Assembly: GCA_021824575.1 (NCBI GenBank)
Contig: JAKAKJ010000023.1
Location: 1 to 64,000, forward strand
Origin: Chloroflexota bacterium
GTDB taxonomy: Bacteria; Chloroflexota; Anaerolineae; Anaerolineales; Villigracilaceae
Length of the DNA stretch: 64,000 nucleotides
Direction of reading: 5' to 3'
Of the stretch, positions 24,513 to 33,400 are shown piece after piece. The notes under the pieces are model-generated. The model had not been told where the DNA came from. It saw only the letters and a list, made by a program, of their open reading frames with translations, and did no database searches. The number at the start of each line of letters is the position of its first letter. The stretch's first letter is position 1. The position numbers and the translations under genes are program-made.

Positions 24513-26204
24513 TCAGGGTTGGACTGTCGATGTGGGTGCCTGCTCCAAAGCGCGGCGCGTGACCAAATACCAATTTGCGATAAAAGACAGCCGGTCGCTT
24601 GTGTCATACAACAACGGCGCCACCTGAACGCCATGCACTTGGGCGTCCACGCCGTAGTTATAAACGGGGAAATACAACGGAAGCGACGGCATATCCTTCT
24701 CGAATACAACCTGGAAGTTGCGATACAGGCGCGCTCGGACGGTGAAATCCGTTGTGGTGCGCGCTTGTTCGAGATATTCACTGGCAGCGCGATTATCCCA
24801 TTGAGAATAATTCTGTCCGCTGGTGGCTTCGGCTTGATGCCAGAACGGATACGGATCGGGGTCGGGCGTCCGCGCAAAATTCAAGTCAATCAACGCGGCC
24901 TGATATGAGCGCGGTGCAAGATAGGTCGCGATTAACTGGTCGTATGGCACAGCTTGCAGATTGACCTGCACACCAATATACGCCCATTCCTGCTGGATCA
25001 ATTGCGCGATCCGCACGTGAAGCGGATCATCTGGATGAACCAGCGTAAAGCTCAATGCGACATTATCCTTGTCCGTGCGCACATTTCCGCCAGACGCGGG
25101 GATTACGTAACCTTCGCCTTTGAGCATGGCAATTGCCGCGGTCGGATCGTAAGGGATATGCTGGATGCCGTCATAATACGCCCATGAGTTGGGCAGGATC
25201 GGCCCATCTGCCACGATGGCCTCGCCTTTTAGCAGGGTCGAAACAATATAATCGCGGTTGAGTCCCAGCATCAACGCGTGCCGGACATTGGCGTTTTGCA
25301 GGAACGGAACCTGATTGTTATTCAGATTGAGCATCACGATGCTCAATTGCGGCAGGGTGCTTGTATAGATCGAAAGATTCGGATCGGCCAACGCAGCGGG
25401 CAGGATATCATTCGTAATCTGGCTGACGCCCAGCACTTCACCCTGTTCATACGCGTCCAGCGCGGACTTGGAATCGGGATAATACCGAAAGACGACCTGC
25501 TGAATATAAGGGCTTTTGCCGTAGTATTTATCGTTGACCGTCAGCACCACGCCCGTGATTTTACCGTTGTCCAAAATTAGATGATCAAACTTATAAGGCC
25601 CGGTCCCCACCGGGTTGATGTTGAACGGCGCGCTGGCAAGCTGCGCGGGATCCGTCGTGCCAAGAATGTGTTGGGGGAGAACGCCAAACGTCATGTAATC
25701 CAGGAATGGAGCAAACGGTTCGGGCAATGTGAATTTCAGATTCTTGTCATTCAGTTTTTCGATCTGGATCTGATTCCACAAATCCTTCACATCCTGCGGA
25801 AAGAGCGAACTGGACTTGATCAGGCCGACCGTGAATATCACATCATCGCTGGTGACCGGTGTCCCATCCTGCCAGACCGCGTTATCGCGAATCGTGAAGT
25901 TGTAAACTGTGCCGTCGGGCGTTACGCCCCATGAATCGGCCAGGTCCGGCTGCGGAAGGCCGCGCGCGTCGAATTTGATCAAGCCGCTGAAAACCAGACG
26001 GTCAACATCGCGGTCGGTTGGATTATTCCAATCGAGCATCGGATTGAGACGCCCAAGCGACCCGATCAGCGCTTCGGTATAAACTCCGCCGGGAGCGGCT
26101 TGCGGCAGAAGCGGCGTCAGCACTGGCTGTTGGCTGACCAGCAGCGCGGCCACAATCACCAGCGTGATAACCACGACCAGAATCTGCCAGCGTAAACGTT
26201 TCAT
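24513..26204 (-). CDS. Peptide ABC transporter substrate-binding protein (family 5)
   Basis: The 563-residue protein has an N-terminal signal anchor (LRWQILVVVITLVIVAALLV, no lipobox Cys) and the SBP family 5 fold of DppA/OppA. It shows the motifs FDARGLPQPDLADSW, YNFTIRDNAVWQDGTPVTSDDVIFTVGL and a C-terminal LPLYFPVYNYGV. It should bind oligopeptides or similar solutes outside the membrane. No permease or ATPase gene follows, so it is an orphan within this window. The start is the ATG at 26204; a TAATCT box ends 5 bases upstream, suggesting a leaderless mRNA. A TTG at 26210 is less likely. Confidence 0.9.
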   Translation of the reverse strand: MKRLRWQILVVVITLVIVAALLVSQQPVLTPLLPQAAPGGVYTEALIGSLGRLNPMLDWNNPTDRDVDRLVFSGLIKFDARGLPQPDLADSWGVTPDGTVYNFTIRDNAVWQDGTPVTSDDVIFTVGLIKSSSLFPQDVKDLWNQIQIEKLNDKNLKFTLPEPFAPFLDYMTFGVLPQHILGTTDPAQLASAPFNINPVGTGPYKFDHLILDNGKITGVVLTVNDKYYGKSPYIQQVVFRYYPDSKSALDAYEQGEVLGVSQITNDILPAALADPNLSIYTSTLPQLSIVMLNLNNNQVPFLQNANVRHALMLGLNRDYIVSTLLKGEAIVADGPILPNSWAYYDGIQHIPYDPTAAIAMLKGEGYVIPASGGNVRTDKDNVALSFTLVHPDDPLHVRIAQLIQQEWAYIGVQVNLQAVPYDQLIATYLAPRSYQAALIDLNFARTPDPDPYPFWHQAEATSGQNYSQWDNRAASEYLEQARTTTDFTVRARLYRNFQVVFEKDMPSLPLYFPVYNYGVDAQVHGVQVAPLLYDTSDRLSFIANWYLVTRRALEQAPTSTVQP

Positions 26205-26238
26205 TATCAAGATTATTTGGATTCGGAGTTAAGCAAAA

Positions 26239-26290
26239 AGAAAGGCCGTATGCCATCCCCGCAGAGATCGCGCGAACAGCCGGCCTCTCT
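26239..26290 (-). terminator. Terminator of secG
   Basis: On the minus strand AGAGAGGCCG pairs with CGGCCTTTCT (one G-U pair) across a loop of about 32 bases, and a T run follows. It lies just after the secG stop. Confidence 0.6.
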
Positions 26291-26304
26291 TGATTTGGGT
26301 TGAG

Positions 26305-26529
26305 TTAGCGCACAACCAGAATAGTCGTAAGTGCGAGCGCAAAGAACAAAATGCTCAAAACGATCGTGACCCAGAACAAAACGCGTTCGATGCCGCGTCG
26401 GGCTGTAAATACGCTGCTGACGTCAGAACCCGTGAGACCGCCAAGCCCTGCGCCTTTGCTTTGCAAGATGACGCTGAGGACCAGCCCCACAGAAGTTATA
26501 ATCAATGCGATATCCAGAAACTGTACCAT
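26305..26529 (-). CDS. secG: Preprotein translocase subunit SecG
   Basis: This is a 74-residue membrane protein with two transmembrane helices (LDIALIITSVGLVLSVILQS and VLFWVTIVLSILFFALALTT). The conserved loop between them is QSKGAGLGGLTGSDVSSVF, diagnostic for SecG. It assists SecYE during protein export. AGGAGG lies near the ATG. It forms a single-gene transcript with its own promoter and terminator. Confidence 0.95.
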   Translation of the reverse strand: MVQFLDIALIITSVGLVLSVILQSKGAGLGGLTGSDVSSVFTARRGIERVLFWVTIVLSILFFALALTTILVVR

Positions 26530-26558
26530 TCGTGTGCCTCCTGAAAATTAGCGGGCAA

Positions 26559-26588
26559 ATTATACCTGTTATAAACGGGAGTCGTCAA
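26559..26588 (-). promoter_or_regulatory. secG promoter
   Basis: On the minus strand TTGACG (26583-26588) and TATAAT (26559-26564) are 18 bases apart, about 30 bases upstream of the secG start. Confidence 0.75.
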
Positions 26589-26651
26589 CCAACGCCGCTT
26601 CATATCCATCCAACTTGTTTCAAAGACTCAGGTAATATTCATAATTGAGCT

Positions 26652-27710
26652 ATGGAAGAAATTATTGTCAACCTTCACATGCACACCCGCTACTCTGACG
26701 GCAGCGGCAGTCACCAGGACATTGCAAACGCCGCGCTCAAAGCCGGTTTGGACGCTGTCATCGTCACGGACCACAATATTCTGGTAAAAGGCTTCGAAGG
26801 TTACTACAAAAACGATCGGCGAAAGATCCTGGTGCTGGTTGGGCAGGAAATCCATGACCAGGACCGCGATCCGCAGAAAAATCATTTGCTGGTCTTCGGC
26901 GCGCAGCATGAATTGGCGACCTTCGCCGATGATCCGCAATTGCTCATCCGTGCAGTAAAAGATTCCGGCGGGCTGTCCTTCATCGCCCACCCGAATGATC
27001 CGTCCGCGCCGGTCTTCGGCGAAACGGATATTTCATGGGCAGATTGGTCCGTAAAGGATTTTACAGGCGTCGAACTTTGGAATGGATTCAGCGAATTCAA
27101 GTCAGTCATACCAACCAAACTGCATGGCATCTTTTACGCCTTCTTTCCCGAACTCATCGCACGCGGCCCGCTGTCGGACACGCTTCGCAAATGGGACGAC
27201 CTGCTCGAAGAGAATCGCGCCGTTGCCATCGGCGGCTCGGACGCACATGCGCTCCAGCAGCATCTTGGACCGCTTCATCGCGTCATCTTTCCATACGAGT
27301 TCCATTTCCGCGCCATCAACACGCACATTTTTCTTCCAAATCAATTGACCGGAGACACCGCGACCGACAAACGAATGATCTATGACGCGCTCGCCGCCGG
27401 ACGTTGCTTCATCGGATACGACCTGCCCGCGCCCACGCGCGGCTTTCGCTTCACTGCCCAGGGACGCGAGGCGGACGCCGTTATGGGAGATGAAATCCAG
27501 GCTCATGGCGGAGTCACGCTTCAGGCGCATCTGCCGTCCATGGCCGAGATCAGACTTTTGAAGAATGGGCAAGTGCTTCGAAGCGTGAAGAACAAACAGG
27601 CCCTGACACATATCACTATTGAGCCAGGTGTCTATCGTGTCGAAGCCTACAGAAATTATCTCGGGCGCAGACGAGGCTGGATTTTCAGCAACCCGATTTA
27701 CGTCCGGTAA
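26652..27710 (+). CDS. PHP-domain metal-dependent phosphoesterase-like protein
   Basis: The 352 residues begin with the PHP motif VNLHMHTRYSDGSGSHQDIA and continue with AVIVTDHNILV (His and Asp ligands), FIAHPNDPSA and GGSDAHALQQHLGP. All four PHP metal motifs are therefore present over residues 1-210. The remaining 130 residues form a beta-rich C-terminal segment ending RRRGWIFSNPIYVR, as in stand-alone PHP proteins with a bacterial Ig-like tail. Such proteins hydrolyse phosphoesters; the substrate is unknown. A CATAAT box ends 6 bases before the ATG. Confidence 0.88.
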   Translation: MEEIIVNLHMHTRYSDGSGSHQDIANAALKAGLDAVIVTDHNILVKGFEGYYKNDRRKILVLVGQEIHDQDRDPQKNHLLVFGAQHELATFADDPQLLIRAVKDSGGLSFIAHPNDPSAPVFGETDISWADWSVKDFTGVELWNGFSEFKSVIPTKLHGIFYAFFPELIARGPLSDTLRKWDDLLEENRAVAIGGSDAHALQQHLGPLHRVIFPYEFHFRAINTHIFLPNQLTGDTATDKRMIYDALAAGRCFIGYDLPAPTRGFRFTAQGREADAVMGDEIQAHGGVTLQAHLPSMAEIRLLKNGQVLRSVKNKQALTHITIEPGVYRVEAYRNYLGRRRGWIFSNPIYVR

Positions 27711-27817
27711 GACGCGGGGATTAAAGTCGGGCGAAATCTTTAAACCGCGAAAGGGAAGATCGCCGAGTTTCTTTCATCTTTCCTCTTTGCACCCTCCCCA
27801 AAATCAAAGTCTCATCG

Positions 27818-27823
27818 TACAAT
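27818..27823 (+). promoter_or_regulatory. Candidate -10 box of rpsF-ssb-rpsR
   Basis: TACAAT precedes a leader of roughly 90 bases. No good -35 box is found at the expected distance. Confidence 0.4.
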
Positions 27824-27835
27824 CAGCCCGCTTGT

Positions 27836-27893
27836 AAGGTACGTCTCATACGTGCCTTTCCGCTCCCGGCTCGCCCACGGCGTGAACAGGAGC
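27836..27893 (+). promoter_or_regulatory. Structured leader of rpsF, possible S6:S18 autoregulatory element
   Basis: Two hairpins precede the rpsF ribosome binding site. AAGGTACGT pairs with ACGTGCCTT (27836-27858, one G-U pair). GCTCC (27862-27866) pairs with GGAGC (27889-27893) around an internal loop containing CCG and an inner CGCC/GGCG hairpin (27872-27882). Leaders of rpsF in many bacteria bind the S6:S18 complex through a CCG-containing internal loop; the match here is suggestive only. Confidence 0.4.
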
Positions 27894-27918
27894 AACCCCA
27901 AGGAAAGGAGGCATCCCC

Positions 27919-28203
27919 ATGCGAAAATATGAATTGGTTTGTGTGGTCCAGCCAGACCTGGACGAGGCCGCGTTCAACGGCGTACTCGACCGCGTCAAAG
28001 GCTGGATAACGGAATCCGGCGGCAGCGTGGACAAAGTGGATATTTGGGGAAAGCGCAGAATGGCCTACGCAATCCGCAAACACCGCGAAGGCAATTACGT
28101 GCTGTTCAATGTATCACTCAAGCCAGACACAACCGCCGCGCTGGAACAGAACCTGCGTTATACTGAAACAATCATGCGGCACATGCTGACGCTCGTTGCA
28201 TAA
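27919..28203 (+). CDS. rpsF: Ribosomal protein bS6
   Basis: This 94-residue small-subunit protein pairs with bS18 on the 16S platform. The start MRKYELVCVVQPDLDE, the strand VDKVDIWGKRRMAYAIRKHREGNYVL and the end MRHMLTLVA all fit the family. AAAGGAGG lies 8 bases before the ATG. It is the first gene of the conserved rpsF-ssb-rpsR operon. Confidence 0.97.
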   Translation: MRKYELVCVVQPDLDEAAFNGVLDRVKGWITESGGSVDKVDIWGKRRMAYAIRKHREGNYVLFNVSLKPDTTAALEQNLRYTETIMRHMLTLVA

Positions 28204-28240
28204 TTTTTGTGTTGCCCGGTTTTAGAAAAAGGAGATTGAT

Positions 28241-28654
28241 ATGAGCCGAGGCTTGAATAAGGTAATGATCATTGGTCATCTTGGCAAAGATCCCGAAATG
28301 CGCTACACCCCATCCGGGCGTCCTGTGACCACATTTACGGTAGCCGTCAGCCGTTCGTGGAACAGCGCCGACGGAGAGCGTCACAGCGAAACGGAATGGT
28401 TCAACATTGTGGCGTGGGGCAATCTGGCTGAAATCTGCAAGCAGTATCTCAACAAGGGCCAACAGGTTTATGTGGAAGGCCGCCTGCAGACCCGCCATTG
28501 GGATGATAAGGAAGGCCAGAAGCACACCAGTGTCGAGATCGTTGCCAATGAAATGATGATGCTCGGCGAACGCCGAGAAGCCAATCACAGCGAGGATCAA
28601 TCCATGCCGGCGGAAAGCGAACAAGCCGCCGAAGAGGATGAGTTCCCGTTCTAG
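28241..28654 (+). CDS. ssb: Single-stranded DNA-binding protein
   Basis: The 137-residue OB-fold protein starts MSRGLNKVMIIGHLGKDPEM and contains RPVTTFTVAVSRSW and TEWFNIVAWGNLAEICKQYL. The C-terminal tip EEDEFPF is the acidic DDDIPF-type hook that recruits repair and replication proteins. It lies between rpsF and rpsR, with AAAGGAG upstream. Confidence 0.97.
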   Translation: MSRGLNKVMIIGHLGKDPEMRYTPSGRPVTTFTVAVSRSWNSADGERHSETEWFNIVAWGNLAEICKQYLNKGQQVYVEGRLQTRHWDDKEGQKHTSVEIVANEMMMLGERREANHSEDQSMPAESEQAAEEDEFPF

Positions 28655-28674
28655 TTTATGGAGTGAATTAAATC

Positions 28675-28962
28675 ATGGCTGAAGAAGAAGTCGAACGAGG
28701 CAATGAAAGCGGCCCCAGCGAGCGCCGTTACTTTGCCAAACCAAAAACCTGTCAATTTTGCGCTGACAAAAGCCTGAACATTGATTACAAAAAGGCAGAC
28801 ATGCTTAGGCGCTTTGTCACGGACGATGGCAAGATCCGCCCCCGCCGCCAGACCGGAACCTGCGCGCGCCATCAGCGCGTGTTGGCTGGTGCGATCAAGC
28901 GCGCCCGCCATATTGCATTGCTCCCCTTCACTGGCGAGCGGTGGGATGAGAACAGCCGCTAA
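28675..28962 (+). CDS. rpsR: Ribosomal protein bS18, zinc-type
   Basis: The 95-residue protein contains [20 protein letters not shown] and [29 protein letters not shown]. Two Cys in CQFC plus Cys and His in CARH form the zinc-binding variant of bS18. The N-terminal 18 residues are acidic and longer than in E. coli. GGAG precedes the ATG. A strong terminator follows. Confidence 0.96.
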   Translation: MAEEEVERGNESGPSERRYFAKPKTCQFCADKSLNIDYKKADMLRRFVTDDGKIRPRRQTGTCARHQRVLAGAIKRARHIALLPFTGERWDENSR

Positions 28963-28973
28963 TCCACGCAGAA

Positions 28974-29008
28974 CGGGGCATGGATCAGCTCCATGCCCCG
29001 AATTTTTT
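28974..29008 (+). terminator. Terminator of rpsF-ssb-rpsR
   Basis: CGGGGCATGGA (28974-28984) pairs perfectly with TCCATGCCCCG (28990-29000) around a 5-base loop. AATTTTTT follows. Confidence 0.92.
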
Positions 29009-29028
29009 CAAGTGAGGAGTAAGAGAAC

Positions 29029-30384
29029 ATGGCAAAACCGCGGGATAAACAACCCGTGATTCATACCAAGAAACATATTGCGCGCCTCGAACGCGAACGC
29101 CAGCAGACGCGGCTTATCATAGCAGCCGCCATCCTCATCGTTGTAGCAGTCGTCGGTCTGCTGGGTTACGGCTACCTCGATCAAAATTATTTGCAGTACC
29201 GCCGCGCTGTCGCAAAGGTGGGGAACGTTACCATCACCGTTGGCGAATGGCAGGCGCGCGTCCGCCTGTACCGATCGCAGATGATCAACCAGCTTTCGAT
29301 GTACCAGCAATATTCGCAACTGCTTGGGATGGACTTATCTTCCCAGATTCAGCAAATAACGTCGCAACTGAACGATCCGACCACGCTCGGCCAGACCGTG
29401 CTCGACCAGTTGATCAACGAGGAACTCATCCGTCAGGAGGCGGCCAAGCGCGGCATCACAGCCAGCCAGCAGGAAGTGGACGATGCGATTCAAGCTTCGT
29501 ACCAATATTTTCCGAATGGCTCACCCACGCCGACCATCACCCCCACCTCGGTTACGTTTCCAACACTCTCGCCAGAAACGCTGGCGCTGGTGACAATTAC
29601 GCCCACGCCGACGATCGAGCTGACAGCGACAGTGACGCCGACTTTAGCGCCAACCGCCACAGCAACCTTGAATCCCTCGATCACGCCGACCGAAACGGTT
29701 CCTCCAACAGCGACAGTTCCTCCAACCTCGACAGGGACTCCCGGCCCGACAGCAACAATCACACCCACCAGCACCCCGCTTCCAACATCCACGCCTTACA
29801 CCTATCAAGCATTCCAGGATCAATACAACCAGGGCGTTCAATCGCTGGAGAAATTGGGGCTGACAGCAGATCAGGTGCGCCAGCTTTACACCGTCAATGT
29901 TCTGCGCCAAAAGCTCTTCGACATCATTACAGCAGATGTACCGCGTTCACAGGATGAAGTCTGGGCGCGCCACATTTTAGTCGCAGATGAGAAGACAGCA
30001 AATGATATCCGCCAGCAGCTGCTCAACGGCGCGGACTTCGCCACGCTGGCCGCAAAATACTCAACCGACACTGCCACAAAAGATAAAGGCGGTGACCTCG
30101 GCTGGTTTGCCAAAGGCGTTATGGTTCCGGAATTTGAGCAAGTCGCCTTCAGTTTGAAAGTTGGCGAGATCAGCCAGCCAGTGAAAACCCAGTTTGGTTA
30201 CCATATTATTCAGGTTCTGGCGCACGAGACGGTTCCGTTGGATGCCAGCGCGTACAGCCAGGCACAGCAGACCGCTTTCAACGACTGGCTGACCGGATTA
30301 CGCAAAACTTATAATGTTCAAACTTTCGATATTTGGAAGAACATCGTTCCCACCGATCCCGCCATACCAACAGCCGCGCAGTAG
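29029..30384 (+). CDS. Membrane-anchored PpiC-type peptidyl-prolyl isomerase with a Thr/Pro linker
   Basis: The 451 residues comprise a basic cytoplasmic start, one transmembrane helix (about 27-49, IIAAAILIVVAVVGLLGYGY), a SurA/PrsA-like N-domain (KVGNVTITVGEW onward), a linker of about 95 residues made of TPT, PTAT and TVPPT pieces (about 165-260), and a parvulin domain (about 305-400: WARHILVADEKTAND, KGGDLGWFAKGVMVPEFEQVAF, QFGYHIIQVL). It should help fold exported proteins at the outer face of the membrane. GAGGAG lies before the ATG. The repetitive linker DNA is coding. Confidence 0.92.
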   Translation: MAKPRDKQPVIHTKKHIARLERERQQTRLIIAAAILIVVAVVGLLGYGYLDQNYLQYRRAVAKVGNVTITVGEWQARVRLYRSQMINQLSMYQQYSQLLGMDLSSQIQQITSQLNDPTTLGQTVLDQLINEELIRQEAAKRGITASQQEVDDAIQASYQYFPNGSPTPTITPTSVTFPTLSPETLALVTITPTPTIELTATVTPTLAPTATATLNPSITPTETVPPTATVPPTSTGTPGPTATITPTSTPLPTSTPYTYQAFQDQYNQGVQSLEKLGLTADQVRQLYTVNVLRQKLFDIITADVPRSQDEVWARHILVADEKTANDIRQQLLNGADFATLAAKYSTDTATKDKGGDLGWFAKGVMVPEFEQVAFSLKVGEISQPVKTQFGYHIIQVLAHETVPLDASAYSQAQQTAFNDWLTGLRKTYNVQTFDIWKNIVPTDPAIPTAAQ

Positions 30385-30414
30385 GAAATCGGCTGCGAAT
30401 TTTCTGAGCTAAAC

Positions 30415-30448
30415 AAGACGCCCGGCTTTTCGAAAAGCCGGGCGTCTT
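30415..30448. terminator. Terminator between the PpiC gene and smc (convergent)
   Basis: A perfect 34-base palindrome is centred at 30431/30432 (AAGACGCCCGGCTTTTC and its complement). It can fold into a long GC-rich stem with a TTCGAA tip. It lies between convergent stops at 30384 and 30495, and the T tract beyond it is short. Confidence 0.75.
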
Positions 30449-30494
30449 CGTGTAAAGTATCATACTCGAAGAGTAACTTCACCGCTGGATTCTT

Positions 30495-33400
30495 TTACGT
30501 TCGGCTTCCCCCCAGCATTTCCTCGCTGATCTCATCCAGTTTCAGACTGATAACCTGACTCGCCGAGTCGCGTCCCATCGTGATGCCGTAGATCACATCC
30601 GCAGCCTGGACGGTGTTGCGGTTGTGCGTGATGACGATGAACTGCGTGTCTTTGCTTAAATCAATAAGTAGATCACGGAAACGCCCAACGTTGGCTTCAT
30701 CCAGCATCGCGTCCACCTCATCCATCACGCAGATTGGCGTAGGCGAAACCTTGAGCAGTGCGAAAACCAATGCAATCGCCGTCAGGCTGCGCTCGCCGCC
30801 GGAGAGCAAAGACAAACCTTGTTCGCGCCGTCCGGGCAGACGCGCTTCGATTTCGATTCCGGTCTCGATCAAATTGTCGGGGTCGGTCAAGGACAAATGC
30901 GCCGAGCCGCCGCCAAAAAGTCGGGTAAAGATCGCGCGGAATTGTTTATCCACGGCTTCGTACGTCCGCGAAAATTCCTGACGCGTCAGTTCATCCAGCT
31001 CCGCAATCACCTGATGCAAATCGGTTTCGGCCTGGCGCAAATCCTGAACCTGTGCGGACATGAAGGAATATCGTTCAGACTCGGTATCGTATTCCTGCTT
31101 GGCATCAGGATTGGCCGGCCCCATTCGGCGCAAATGTGCGCGCTGTCGCGTGAGATGATCCTCCAGATCAGGTGATAATTCAGTGACAACAGGAAGCTGT
31201 TGAACCAAACCCTCAAGCGGCAACGGAACCGGGCCTTCGACATTCGCCGCGTACTCAAAAGACACCAGGCCAAAATCATCAACAATTTTTTGCTGCAATA
31301 ATTCAAGCGCTTCCTGTTTGCGTAACTGTTCGAGCTGGACTTGTCCAAGAATGCGTTCGGCGTTCGCAAGATTTCTTTGCGCGTTCGTCTCGATTTCCTG
31401 CAAACGATTCTCCTCCTGCTCGGCACTTTCCAAATCCTTTTCAGCCGGTTCGATCTTGACGCGCAGTTCTTCGATCTGTGCGTGCAATTCGCCTTCGCGT
31501 CCATGCAAAATTATTTTTTCTTCTTCCAGTTCTTTTAACTGGTGTTCGATCTCGCCCTGCCGCGCTTGCGCGTCCTGCTGTTGAAGCACAAGACGATCAA
31601 TGTTTTGTTGGCGCTCTGAGTTGCGCGATTGAACGCCGCTGGATGACTGCTCAACGACAGCCAAACGCGTCGTCCAATAAGCGACTTGTTCCTGGGCCTC
31701 ATCAAGACTCAATTCATTGAATTGACTTGTCAGCCTGCGGATTCCCTCCTGCGCCTGATTCGTCTTCGCTTCATTCTCGGACACCGAAGCGGACAACCGC
31801 TCCCGATCCTTTTCCGCGTCTGCTATTTCTTTCTGCAATTCCTCACGCTGGCTCTTTTGCCAATCGAATTGGCGGCGCACTGTTTCCAAATCCACTAATG
31901 CTTTTTGTTCAGCAGATTGTGTGTTTTCAAATTCAGCGCGTGACGTGCGTAAATCTTCCTCGTGATTCGCAAGCGCTTTTTGCGCGGCGTTCAAATCGTT
32001 GGAAAGTTTCTCGACCGCACGATTCAAATCGTCGAGGCGCTCGTTGAGATACGTCAGCGTTTCGCCAAGCTCTCGCTTTTGACGCGGACGGCTCAATGTT
32101 GACCCGCTAGGGGAAGCGGATTTGCCCGCGATAATGAGTCCGTCTGCGCGAAAGACTTCGCCGCGCAGCGTCACGATGCGGGCATGCGCGGGAATGCCCG
32201 AAACCAAACGACGCGCCGCTTGACGGTCGCGCACGACGAGCGTGTGCCCAAGCAAAAGTTTAACCGCCGCGCGCAATTCATCCGGCGCATTGACCAGTTC
32301 GGCGGCAATGCCAAGACAATCCGCGTCGCCCGGTTTGTTGAGCGAATGATTCGATTGGCCATCCAACGGCACGAGCGCTGCGCGCCCGGCATCGTCAGAT
32401 TCGAGCAAACGCAGCGCTTCTTCAACTTGATTCGTCTCGAGCAAAACGGCATCGAGCGTATCGCCCAACGCCGAGGCAATCGCCGTTTCGAGTTCCGCGG
32501 GAACGTCGAGGCTGGCGCTCAACGCACCGCGCGCGTTGAGCCGCGATTGGCGCGCGGCCTCCAGCAAATAGCGCGCGCCCTCAGCATAGCCCACAAGCGA
32601 CTGTTCTGCCTGCATCAAAATATCCAGCTGCGCCTGCGCCCGCGAATATTCAGCCTGACGCGCCACGCGCTCTTCCAGTTTTGCGCGGCGGTCTGCATCC
32701 AATTTTTCGACTTCGGTTTTCTTGCTTTCATATTCAGCAATTGCTTTTTGAACCGCCTCCCCCATTTTCTCGCGTGCCGTTTGCGCCGAACGATGAATCT
32801 GTTCTGCTCTTTTCACTTCTGCTTCCGCAGATTGAATAGCTTGCTGCACAGATTCAGATTTTTGTTTTTGCGATTCAAGCCGGGTTGCAAGCTCGTCGAG
32901 CCGGGCTTGAAGCTCCGCTCTTTGCGAATGAAGCGTTGTAATCGTGTTACGTGCGAACTGCAATTGTCCATCCGCAGTTTGGCGCTCGGTTTGGCGCGTC
33001 TGCAAAGCCTGCTGTGCGCTTGCCAGTTGAGTTTTCGCTTCTTCGAATTCAGCCTGCAATCGCGAGGCTTCCTGTTCGACTTCAGTGAGTCTCTCACGCG
33101 CCAGTTTTTCTTCGTTTGCGGAACGTTCCTGTTCGGCCAATAATGCGGCATGTGACGCGCTCAATGCGCGCTGGCGTTCTTCGAGCACAGCCAGATCACG
33201 ACTGACCGACTCGCGCTGGCTGTGCAAATCCGAAGACTCGCGATGCCAGGTGTTGAGTTCAGCGCGCAGTCCGCTTAAACGTTCGCGAAATTGGGAATAT
33301 TCCGCCTGGGCCTTTGCGTACACTTCGCGCGATTCGTTGACTTTGCCTTCCTGCACGCGGACGGTTTCGCGCGCGTCGTTCAATTGCTGCTGGGCATGAT

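Noticed and set aside
29520-29805. Possible CRISPR or minisatellite-like array of ACGCCGACC/CCAACA units
   Set aside because: It is in-frame coding sequence for the Thr/Pro linker of the PpiC-type foldase, with no regular spacer-repeat spacing.
32184-33143. Plus-strand ORF of 319 codons opposite smc
   Set aside because: It is Arg/Phe/Leu-rich shadow translation of the SMC coiled coil with no recognisable domain.
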